A stretch of 64,000 nucleotides of DNA. It comes from JAODBQ01 sp047602055 (lineage in GTDB: Bacteria > Actinomycetota > Acidimicrobiia > Acidimicrobiales > Ilumatobacteraceae). The notes under the pieces are model-generated. The model saw only the letters and a program-made list of their open reading frames with translations, was not told the origin of the DNA and ran no database searches. Both the position numbers and the translations under genes were made by a program. The stretch covers positions 1,054,001 to 1,118,000 of the forward strand of contig JASGIG010000001.1 in the NCBI GenBank assembly GCA_047602055.1. Reading direction: 5' to 3'. Shown piece by piece: positions 58,104 to 64,000 of the stretch (position 1 is the first letter of the stretch; every line of letters starts with the position of its first letter).

Positions 58104-59138
58104 CTACCGCAGGCGGTGGCGGGCGACCTCGTAGGTGGCCAGCGCCGCGGCGGCGCTGACGTTCAGGGAGCTGAGGCGGCCGCGCATCGGGATGCTGACG
58201 ATCAGGTCGCACCGCTCGCGCACCAGGCGGGACAGGCCGCTGCCTTCGGCGCCGAGCACGAGGCAGATGCCGTCGCGGGCCAGGTCGCCGAGCTCGAACA
58301 GCTCGCGCTCAGCGCCGTCGTCGAGGCCGACGACCCAGATCCCTGCTTCCTTCATCCGCGCCAGCGCGGCCGGCAGCCCGCCGACGAGCGCCATCGGCAC
58401 GTGCTCGACGGCACCGGCCGCGGCCTTGGCCACGGTCGGGGTGACGTGCACGGCACGGTGGCGGGGGATGACGACGCCCTGCACGCCGGCGCCGTCGCAG
58501 CAGCGCAGCAGGGCACCGAGGTTGCCGGGGTCGGTGACGCCGTCGACGGCGACGAGGAACGGCTGGGTGGCGCCGCGCCGGCGCAGCAGGTCGTCGAGCG
58601 GCGTCTCCCGCAGCGGAGCGGCGAAGGCGACGACGCCCTGCGGCGCCTCGCTGCGCGCCGTCGCCTCGAGGCGCTTGCGGTTGACCTCCTGCACGGGGAC
58701 GCGGACGCTGCGGGCGATGTCGACGATGTCGCCGACGACCTCGTTGCCGTCGAGGTCGGTGGCCACCCACACCTCGCGGACCTTGCGGGTGCCGGCGAGC
58801 AGCAGCTCGCGCACGGCCTGGCGGCCCTCGACCTGCTCGCCGCCGAGCGGCCGGTCGGCCTTCGGTGCCTCGCCCGGCGCCGTCACCTTGCCGGTGCGTG
58901 CCGCGCCACGCGACGCGTACTGGCGCCCGCTACCGGCGGTCTTCGACGCCCTGGCGGTGGCGCGCCCGGCGCTGCCCTGGCCACCCGTCGCGGCCCGTCC
59001 GCCGCGACCACCAGCAGGTGGCGCCTGGACACGGCTCGCGCCGCGGCCAGCAGCGGCAGGTGCCGCCCGCCCGCCGGTTCTCCCGCCACTGCGACCGGCC
59101 GCGCTGCGCCCGCCGCCGCTTTCACGTCGTGCTGCCAT
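58104..59138 (-). CDS. rlmB: 23S rRNA (guanosine-2251-2'-O)-methyltransferase
   Basis: 344 residues from ATG 59138. The first ~95 residues are a disordered Gly/Arg/Ala tail; then EQVEGRQAVRELLLAGTRKV (substrate domain) and the SPOUT knot: VDGVTDPGNLGALLRCCDGA, CLVLGAEGSGLSRLVRERCD and SIPMRGRLSSLNVSAAAALA. This is the TrmH/RlmB pattern (GAEGxGL, IPMxGxxxSLNVSxA). Other TrmH-family targets are possible. Confidence 0.9.
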   Translation of the reverse strand: MAARRESGGGRSAAGRSGGRTGGRAAPAAAGRGASRVQAPPAGGRGGRAATGGQGSAGRATARASKTAGSGRQYASRGAARTGKVTAPGEAPKADRPLGGEQVEGRQAVRELLLAGTRKVREVWVATDLDGNEVVGDIVDIARSVRVPVQEVNRKRLEATARSEAPQGVVAFAAPLRETPLDDLLRRRGATQPFLVAVDGVTDPGNLGALLRCCDGAGVQGVVIPRHRAVHVTPTVAKAAAGAVEHVPMALVGGLPAALARMKEAGIWVVGLDDGAERELFELGDLARDGICLVLGAEGSGLSRLVRERCDLIVSIPMRGRLSSLNVSAAAALATYEVARHRLR

Positions 59139-59466
59139 CCGTCATCCCTTCTGCTCGGACCACCCGGCGTGTGCGAGCTCGCCGACCGGTGTGCGCGCCC
59201 GAGTTGCGCATGCCGGAGCGTGGCCGGCCGTCGCTGTCAGGTGCTCCCGCCGCTGTGACGGCGGTGCGCTGCACATCTCGGCGCAACCTCGCCGCTCGGC
59301 TGTGGTCCGTCGTCCGTTCTCTGCTTGAAGTGCTCGGAGCGCTCGGCGGCCGCCCCGGTCGCGGCGAGCGGTGTGCGGCTGGCCGACGACGCCAGGCTGC
59401 CCGGCGGCTTCGCGCCGTCCGCGCTGCGAGCGCCGTCGCGGGCGGTCACCGCATCGGGTGTGCGGC
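59139..59466. other. 328-base region without a convincing gene
   Basis: On the minus strand an ATG at 59470 opens a 77-residue low-complexity frame (MSRTPDAVTARDGARSADGA, KPPGSLASSAS) ending at 59237. Part of it (ACGGCGCGAAGCCGCCGGGC then AGCCTGGCG) resembles the GCGACCGCC repeat family. Many actinobacteria have cysS between ispF and rlmB; it is absent here. I see no RNA gene or promoter. Confidence 0.3.
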
Positions 59467-59964
59467 TCATGCATCGGTCGCTGTCCTCGTGATCACGGCG
59501 GCGGCCCAGCAGGCGATGCCCTCGCGGCGCCCGAGCGCGCCGAGGCCTTCGGCGCGGCGGCCCTTGACGGTGACCGGCCCGCCGGCGGCCGCGCTCAGCC
59601 GCTCCTGCATCGCCGCCCGGTGCGGCGCCAGCTTCGGCCGTTCGCAGACCACGGCGCAGTCGACGTTGCCGACCCGCCAACCGGCGTCGGCCAACATCGT
59701 TGCAACTGCAACGAGGAGCTGGATCGAGTCGGCGCCGCGCCAGCGCTCGTCGGTGTCCGGGAAGTGCTCGCCGATGTCGCCGAGCCCGGCCGCCCCGAGC
59801 AGCGCGTCGGCGACGGCGTGGGCGATCACGTCGGCATCGCTGTGCCCGACCAGGCCGGGCTCGCCAGGGAAGTCTATCCCGCCGAGCACCAGCGGGCGCG
59901 CCGGGTCGTCGCTGAACCGGTGGATGTCGAAGCCCTGCCCGACGCGCACGCCGCTCGCCGTCAT
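59467..59964 (-). CDS. ispF: 2-C-methyl-D-erythritol 2,4-cyclodiphosphate synthase
   Basis: 165 residues from ATG 59964. Zinc ligands in VGQGFDIHRF (D-x-H) and VLGGIDFPGEPGLVGHSDAD; GDIGEHFPDTDERWRGADS; NVDCAVVCERPKLAPHR. MEP-pathway step 5. Start overlaps the ispD stop (ATGA). Confidence 0.94.
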   Translation of the reverse strand: MTASGVRVGQGFDIHRFSDDPARPLVLGGIDFPGEPGLVGHSDADVIAHAVADALLGAAGLGDIGEHFPDTDERWRGADSIQLLVAVATMLADAGWRVGNVDCAVVCERPKLAPHRAAMQERLSAAAGGPVTVKGRRAEGLGALGRREGIACWAAAVITRTATDA

Positions 59965-60758
59965 GAGGTGACCCGCCCGCGGGCCCAGTCGAGGTCGGCG
60001 GCGTCGGTGATCTTGCGGTTGTCCGGGTCGCCGGCGACCACGACGACCCGCCCGCCGGCAGCCTCGACCAGCGCGGCATCGTCGGTGGCCTCGGACGCTG
60101 CGTCATGGGCAGCACGCAGCGCTGCGGCACGGAACGCCTGCGGCGTCTGCACGGCGACGAGCTCGGCGCGCGGCAACGTCTCGACCACGGTGCCGGATGC
60201 ATCGACGCGCTTGATCGTGTCCGTGACCGGCACGCCGGGGACCGCCGCGTCGGCGCCGTCGCGCACCGCGTCGATCACCGCGGCGAACAGCGACGCGCTG
60301 GCGAACGGTCGCGCCGCGTCGTGCACGCAGATCACCGTCGCCTCGCCGGGCACCGCGGCGAGCCCGGCGCGCACCGAGCCACTGCGGGTGTCCGCCCCGG
60401 CGACACCGCCCTCGCGCTCGGCGTCGTCGGCCGGCACGACGACGACCACGCCGTCGCCGGCCGCACGCGCCGTCGCCACGCTGAGATCGAGGATCCGCGT
60501 CTCGCCGAGCAGCTCGTACTGCTTGAGCCCACCGAAGCGCCGGCCGCTGCCGGCGGCGACGACGACGGTCCACACGACCTCCTCGTCGGCATGCTCACCA
60601 CCCGGCACCGGGCCCGCGCCGAACGTCGACGGGCCGAGCCCGATGGTCGGCCTGCCGCCGACCGGTCCGGCGGGCTCCCTGGCGGTCGCGCCGTCGGGTT
60701 CGCCGGGCACGAGCCTCGTGCCGGCCGAAGCGGATGGCGCTCGGCGGGTCGGGCACAT
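59961..60758 (-). CDS. ispD: 2-C-methyl-D-erythritol 4-phosphate cytidylyltransferase
   Basis: 265 residues from ATG 60758. WTVVVAAGSGRRFGGLKQYE (CTP-binding G-x-G-x-R), VICVHDAARPFASASLFAAV, AVPGVPVTDTIKRVDASGTV, RAELVAVQTPQAFRAAALRA fit IspD. The first ~60 residues (TRLVPGEPDGATAREPAGPV) precede the domain and are encoded by the GCGACCGCC repeat; a -10 box 7 bases before ATG 60758 supports this long form. GTG 60575 would give the bare domain. Coupled to ispF. Confidence 0.9.
   Translation of the reverse strand: MCPTRRAPSASAGTRLVPGEPDGATAREPAGPVGGRPTIGLGPSTFGAGPVPGGEHADEEVVWTVVVAAGSGRRFGGLKQYELLGETRILDLSVATARAAGDGVVVVVPADDAEREGGVAGADTRSGSVRAGLAAVPGEATVICVHDAARPFASASLFAAVIDAVRDGADAAVPGVPVTDTIKRVDASGTVVETLPRAELVAVQTPQAFRAAALRAAHDAASEATDDAALVEAAGGRVVVVAGDPDNRKITDAADLDWARGRVTS
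60668..60735 (-). repeat. GCGACCGCCAGGGAG element, copy 6, inside ispD 5' end
   Basis: Plus strand core CTCCCTGGCGGTCGC at 60675-60689, then GCCGTCGGGTTCGCC and GCCGGCCGAAGCGG as in copy 2. It encodes residues ~8-30 of the annotated IspD. Confidence 0.65.
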
Positions 60759-60765
60759 CGTGGCG

Positions 60766-60771
60766 AGGGTA
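60766..60771 (-). promoter_or_regulatory. -10 box TACCCT (minus strand), leaderless start of ispD
   Basis: TACCCT ends 7 bases before ATG 60758. Confidence 0.5.
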
Positions 60772-60772
60772 G

Positions 60773-60778
60773 TACCGT
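60773..60778 (+). promoter_or_regulatory. -10 box TACCGT before the Crp-like gene
   Basis: TACCGT ends 9 bases before ATG 60788; the two divergent -10 boxes are one base apart, so the promoters must compete. Confidence 0.4.
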
Positions 60779-60787
60779 TCGGCGCGC

Positions 60788-61468
60788 ATGGCTCACGACG
60801 ATGTGCACGCCCACCAGGCACTTCTCGCCCGGACCGATTTCTTCGCCGACGCGCCCGCAGACGTGCTCGCCACGATCTGTGCTGCCGGCCGGGAGCTGAA
60901 CATGATCCGCGGCGACGTGCTGTTCCACGAGAACGACCTCGCCGACGACCTCTACGTCGTCGTCCGCGGCCGCATCGCGATCGCCATCGCGAACCCGATC
61001 GACCACCGCGAGACCGTCGTGTCGCTGATGGAGCCCGGCGATCTGTTCGGCGAGATGGCGATGCTCGACGACGGGCCGCGCAGCGCGATGGCCCGGGCGC
61101 TGGAGACCTCGCTCGTGCTGTCGGTGCCGTACGAGCCGGTGCTGGCCGCGTTCCGCGGCGACCCGCGGATGCTGTGGGGCGTCACCCGGCTGCTCGCCCA
61201 GCGTCTGCGGGTGATGGACGAGGCCCTCGCCGACAGCGTGTTCCTCGACGTCACCGGGCGCACCGCCAAGCGCCTGCTGGAGCTCTCCGAGGGCGCCGAC
61301 GAGTTCCTCCTGCCGGTCACCCAGGAGGAGCTGGCCGGGATGGTCGGGGCGTCGCGCGAGCGGGTCAACAAGGCGATCGCCAGCTTCATCCGCCTCGGCT
61401 GGATCGACCAGCACGACCGGCGCTACACGATCGTCAAGCGCGACAGCTTGGAGATACGAGCCCGGTAG
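60788..61468 (+). CDS. Crp/Fnr-family transcription regulator
   Basis: 226 residues from ATG 60788. Cyclic-nucleotide-type domain: LFHENDLADDLYVVVRGRIA, VVSLMEPGDLFGEMAMLDDG, PRSAMARALETS (the GEMAxLDxxPRSA cAMP-pocket pattern is well kept). C-terminal winged helix TQEELAGMVGASRERVNKAI. No Cys cluster, so it is Crp-like, not Fnr-like. Divergent from ispD. Confidence 0.92.
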   Translation: MAHDDVHAHQALLARTDFFADAPADVLATICAAGRELNMIRGDVLFHENDLADDLYVVVRGRIAIAIANPIDHRETVVSLMEPGDLFGEMAMLDDGPRSAMARALETSLVLSVPYEPVLAAFRGDPRMLWGVTRLLAQRLRVMDEALADSVFLDVTGRTAKRLLELSEGADEFLLPVTQEELAGMVGASRERVNKAIASFIRLGWIDQHDRRYTIVKRDSLEIRAR

Positions 61469-61488
61469 CGCCGACCTCGGAGACGCCG

Positions 61489-61830
61489 ATGTCGGCCGCT
61501 TCGACGTCGGTCGCGCGGACGAGCGTCGGCGACGACATCGCCTGTGCCCTGACTCAGGCCGACCCGGCGGGCACCGTCACGTTCGCGCGCGACGGTCGGC
61601 TGTGGTCGACCGGTCCCGACGGTGCGTTGGCGCAGTCCTGTTGGAGGTCGGCGACGCGGTCCCGGTGGCGGTGGTCGTCGGGGCCGGGGAGGCCCGGTGA
61701 TCTGTGGGTGTGGTCGGTCGGCGCCGCCCCGGTGCACGTCGCCGGCGCCGTCGCCCAGGCCGCAGTGTGCGTCGCGCAGAGACCGTTCGTCGATCCGCCG
61801 AGCCGCGTCGAAGCCCAGGCGCCTGGTTGA
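61489..61830 (+). CDS. Hypothetical protein, possibly frameshifted
   Basis: 113 residues from ATG 61489 (MSAASTSVARTSVGDDIACA, DGRLWSTGPDGALAQS). After residue ~50 a different frame reads LLEVGDAVPVAVVVGAGEAR and seems more protein-like, so one shift near 61640 may be present. No family known. Low support. Confidence 0.35.
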   Translation: MSAASTSVARTSVGDDIACALTQADPAGTVTFARDGRLWSTGPDGALAQSCWRSATRSRWRWSSGPGRPGDLWVWSVGAAPVHVAGAVAQAAVCVAQRPFVDPPSRVEAQAPG

Positions 61831-61880
61831 TGACCTCGCCCACTGGCCCATGCGGCCGGATCCGAGCAGGCGGGAGACGC

Positions 61881-62639
61881 TTACGCGTCGCGGCGTGACG
61901 TGAGCACGGCGCCGATCACCAGGATGACGGCGGTGACCGTGGCGAAGTACAGGCCGGCGGGGATCCGCGACAGCAGCGCCGGGTCCGAGCCGGCGTCGGG
62001 GTTGCCGAGCTGGATGCCCGAGTTGTACGGCATGAACTTCACCGGGTGGTCGACGCCGATCGCGCCGAGCAGGGCGGCGATCAGCCCTTCGATCACCAGC
62101 GGCCAGACGAGCAGGATCGCCACCGTCGCCGGCGTGTTGCGCACCACCAGGCCGAGGCCGTAGCCGAGCAGGGCGACGAGGCCGGCGAAGACGATCACGC
62201 CGATCATCGGGGCGGCGCCGGCGGGGACGTCGGACAGCGAGATCGGCCGGTCGCGGCCGGAGGCGACGATCGAGCAGGTGACGTAGGTGACGACGACGAC
62301 GGCTGCTTCGGCGAGCACGGCGACGACGACGGTGACGATCCCCTTGGCGACGATCACCGTCCAGCGTCGTGGGGTGGCCGCGAACGTCGGGCGGATCGTG
62401 TTGAAGCCGAACTCGCCGGTGATCGCCGTCGCCCCGATGACGCCGAGCAACAGGGCGGTGACGACCGACGTGCCCGACACGAGGCTGACGACGTTCTCGG
62501 CGGTGACGTCGACCCCCTGCTGCAGCGCCGTGGTGAGGATGCACACGATCGGCGGGAAGGCGACGGCGATGGCGATCAGGATCCAGTTCATCCGGATCGT
62601 GCGCAGCTTGATCCACTCGCTGCGCAGGCTGTCGATCAT
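61881..62639 (-). CDS. ABC-2 type transporter permease
   Basis: 252 residues from ATG 62639 (MIDSLRSEWIKLRTIRMNWI). The opening SEWIKLRTIR is typical of ABC-2 permeases, followed by about six helices (WILIAIAVAFPPIVCILTTA, SVVTALLLGVIGATAITGEF, GVIVFAGLVALLGYGLGLVV, VAILLVWPLVIEGLIAALLG, LYFATVTAVILVIGAVL). It overlaps the ATPase gene by ATGA. Exports drug, lipid or polymer; unknown. Confidence 0.88.
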   Translation of the reverse strand: MIDSLRSEWIKLRTIRMNWILIAIAVAFPPIVCILTTALQQGVDVTAENVVSLVSGTSVVTALLLGVIGATAITGEFGFNTIRPTFAATPRRWTVIVAKGIVTVVVAVLAEAAVVVVTYVTCSIVASGRDRPISLSDVPAGAAPMIGVIVFAGLVALLGYGLGLVVRNTPATVAILLVWPLVIEGLIAALLGAIGVDHPVKFMPYNSGIQLGNPDAGSDPALLSRIPAGLYFATVTAVILVIGAVLTSRRDA

Positions 62640-63568
62640 GCCGGACCTCCGGCCGGCGGCGGCGCCGGCACGCTGCGGTACTCCTGCACACTGGCGGTCG
62701 CCTTGAGGAACGCGTCCTCCAGCGACCCGGTCTGCGGCGACAGCTCGTGGAGGGCGACGCCCTCGCGGGCGGCGAGCTCGCCGACGTCCGCGATGGACGC
62801 GCCGCGGACCTCCAGCGTGGCATCGCCGGACGTGGCGACGTGGGCGCCGCCGGCGGCGAGGAGCCGGGCGAGGTCGCCGGCGCGTGGGCTGCGGACGCGC
62901 ACCCAGTGATCGCCCCAGCGGGCGACGAACTCGGCGACCGTGCACTGTTCGATCAGCCGGCCCTGGCCGATGACGACGAGGTCCGTCGCCATCAGCGCCA
63001 TTTCCGACAGCAGATGGCTGCTGACGAAGATCGTCCGGCCCTGGCCGGCGAGGTGGGTGAGCACGTCGCGGATCCAGCGGATGCCCTCGGGATCGAGGCC
63101 GTTGGCCGGCTCGTCGAGGATCACCGTGTGAGGGTCGCCGAGCAGCACGCCGGCCAGGCCGAGGCGCTGGCGCATGCCCAGCGAGTAGGCGCGCACCCGC
63201 CAGCTCGCGGCCGACGTCAGCCCGACGAGCGACAGCACCTCGTCGACGCGCTTGACGCCGATCCCGTTCGACGCCGCCAGCCAGCGCAGGTGGTTGCGGC
63301 CGCTGCGCCCGGGATGGACGTAGCCGGCGTCGAGCAGCGCGCCGACCTCGTGCAGTGGCTTGGCAAACGTGTTGAAGCGCTGGCCCTGGAACGTCGTCTC
63401 GCCGTGGTCGGGGCGGTCGAGCCCGAGCATGCAGCGCATCGACGTGCTCTTGCCGGAGCCGTTCGGTCCGAGGAAGCCGGTGACGGCACCGGGACGGGCG
63501 ACGAAGCTGAGGTCGTCGACGGCCCGCGTCGAACCGAACGTCTTGGTGAGTCCCGCGACGTTGATCAT
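62636..63568 (-). CDS. ABC transporter ATP-binding protein
   Basis: 310 residues from ATG 63568. Walker A GPNGSGKST, signature in YSLGMRQRLGLAGVL (the common LGMRQR form), Walker B TVILDEPANGLDPEG, H-loop IFVSSHLL, plus a C-terminal DUF4162-like part. Partner of the permease at 61881. Confidence 0.92.
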   Translation of the reverse strand: MINVAGLTKTFGSTRAVDDLSFVARPGAVTGFLGPNGSGKSTSMRCMLGLDRPDHGETTFQGQRFNTFAKPLHEVGALLDAGYVHPGRSGRNHLRWLAASNGIGVKRVDEVLSLVGLTSAASWRVRAYSLGMRQRLGLAGVLLGDPHTVILDEPANGLDPEGIRWIRDVLTHLAGQGRTIFVSSHLLSEMALMATDLVVIGQGRLIEQCTVAEFVARWGDHWVRVRSPRAGDLARLLAAGGAHVATSGDATLEVRGASIADVGELAAREGVALHELSPQTGSLEDAFLKATASVQEYRSVPAPPPAGGPA

Positions 63569-63586
63569 CGTGCGGTGGCCATCGGC

Positions 63587-64000
63587 TTACGACGTCGTCG
63601 ACAGGTAGACGGAGGCGAGGTAGTCCGGCGACTGCTTGTTGTTGGCCATCTCGCCGAGCATCGTCGTCAGGTCGGTCTGGGTGAGCTTGCTGTCGACGCC
63701 GTTCAGCGCCTGCAGCACGGTCGCCGTGCCCGCGGTGCCGTTGACGAGTGCCATCACCGCGTTCGGGTCGACGAGCGCCTTGTCGTCGAGCAGGACGGTC
63801 ATCGTCTGGGCGGCGATCACCGGGTTCACCGACGACGTGGCGACGCAGTCGACCGTCCCGTTCTTGACCGCGTCGGCGATCTGGTCGTCGGTCAGCGGCA
63901 CGAACTGCTTGAAGTTGGCGTGGTACGAGTCGGCGAGCGTGCCGAGGCCGAGCGGCGTGCTCGTCTCGAAGCCGGCGGGACCACCGAGCGTGATCTGATC
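63587..64000 (-). CDS. Osmoprotectant-type ABC substrate-binding protein, C-terminal part
   Basis: 138 codons (137 residues and the stop), cut by the right edge. It reads DQITLGGPAGFETSTPLGLG, HANFKQFVPLTDDQIADAVK, NGTVDCVATSSVNPVIAAQT and ends at TTS. The GGP.EFETR-like strand, the FKQFVPL block and the V-D-x-A-x-S pattern fit OpuAC/ProX (glycine betaine/choline) binding domains. The signal peptide and first half lie outside the window. The ABC pair at 61.9-63.6 kb is of another type and need not be its partner. Confidence 0.75.
   Translation of the reverse strand, partial: DQITLGGPAGFETSTPLGLGTLADSYHANFKQFVPLTDDQIADAVKNGTVDCVATSSVNPVIAAQTMTVLLDDKALVDPNAVMALVNGTAGTATVLQALNGVDSKLTQTDLTTMLGEMANNKQSPDYLASVYLSTTS

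Noticed and set aside
1..64000. CRISPR array, IS element, prophage, attachment site or replication origin
   Set aside because: No regular spacer-repeat array, transposase, integrase or DnaA-box cluster was seen. The repeat families found are dispersed and short.

Overview
The window is uniformly very GC-rich, densely coded and carries no ribosomal operon, phage, transposase or CRISPR array. The gene set is that of an actinobacterium: mycothiol glycosyltransferase (mshA) followed by a YbjN gene, the rex-hemA-hemC-hemD-hemB-hemL haem block, a MeaA-type B12 mutase, VapBC and MazEF-type toxin pairs and leaderless promoters. The combination fits a deep-branching high-GC actinobacterium (Acidimicrobiia-like); that placement is an inference from gene content and style, not from a marker alignment.

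Layout. 1-3000: exported proteins and an FHA-domain gene behind a small membrane protein. 3100-5600: 5'-3' exonuclease, SRP RNA, two tRNA-Ser genes, a MazEF-like pair and tadA. 5700-8600: iron-type binding lipoprotein and a decayed block (cupin/AraC-like, VapBC remnants, Tat-exported protein). 8600-18600: nei-family glycosylase, S33 hydrolase lipoprotein, ABC exporter, ilvA, rmuC, xseAB, crotonase. 18600-24600: PNPOx-like protein, prenyl synthase, PFOR relic, pterin dehydratase/VOC fusion, two alpha/beta hydrolases, LysM lipoprotein. 24600-31230: meaA, aat, YihY/BrkB protein, membrane proteins, 3-hydroxyacyl-CoA dehydrogenase. 31400-40600: tyrosine phosphatase, S51-like peptidase, broken TA locus, cyclophilin, metallopeptidase, histidine phosphatase, MoaD-like protein, XRE regulator, mshA-ybjN, proC, DUF62 enzyme and a 27-residue microprotein. 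40800-54100: acyl-CoA ligase, membrane protein, rex-hem cluster with two large surface proteins inside it. 54200-64000: membrane-anchored protein, P450/TetR divergent pair, GNAT, rlmB, ispF-ispD, Crp-like regulator, ABC-2 transporter and an osmoprotectant-type binding protein cut by the right edge.

Two things stand out beyond the genes. First, the intergenic regions hold several dispersed repeat families: a 48-bp element made of two 18-bp palindromes spaced exactly 30 bp apart (six copies at four loci), a GAGATGTGC/GCACATCTC hairpin (three copies), a GCGACCGCCAGGGAG element (six copies, two of them read through as N-terminal extensions of MeaA and IspD), and two shorter families. Second, about twenty genes show a TANNNT box 6-9 bases before the start codon, so leaderless transcription looks like the default.

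Seven genes, including the essential-looking hemB and hemL, are broken by single-base shifts that each behave as a one-base insertion. This is more likely a sequencing or assembly artefact than real decay, and these genes are annotated as frameshifted but probably functional.
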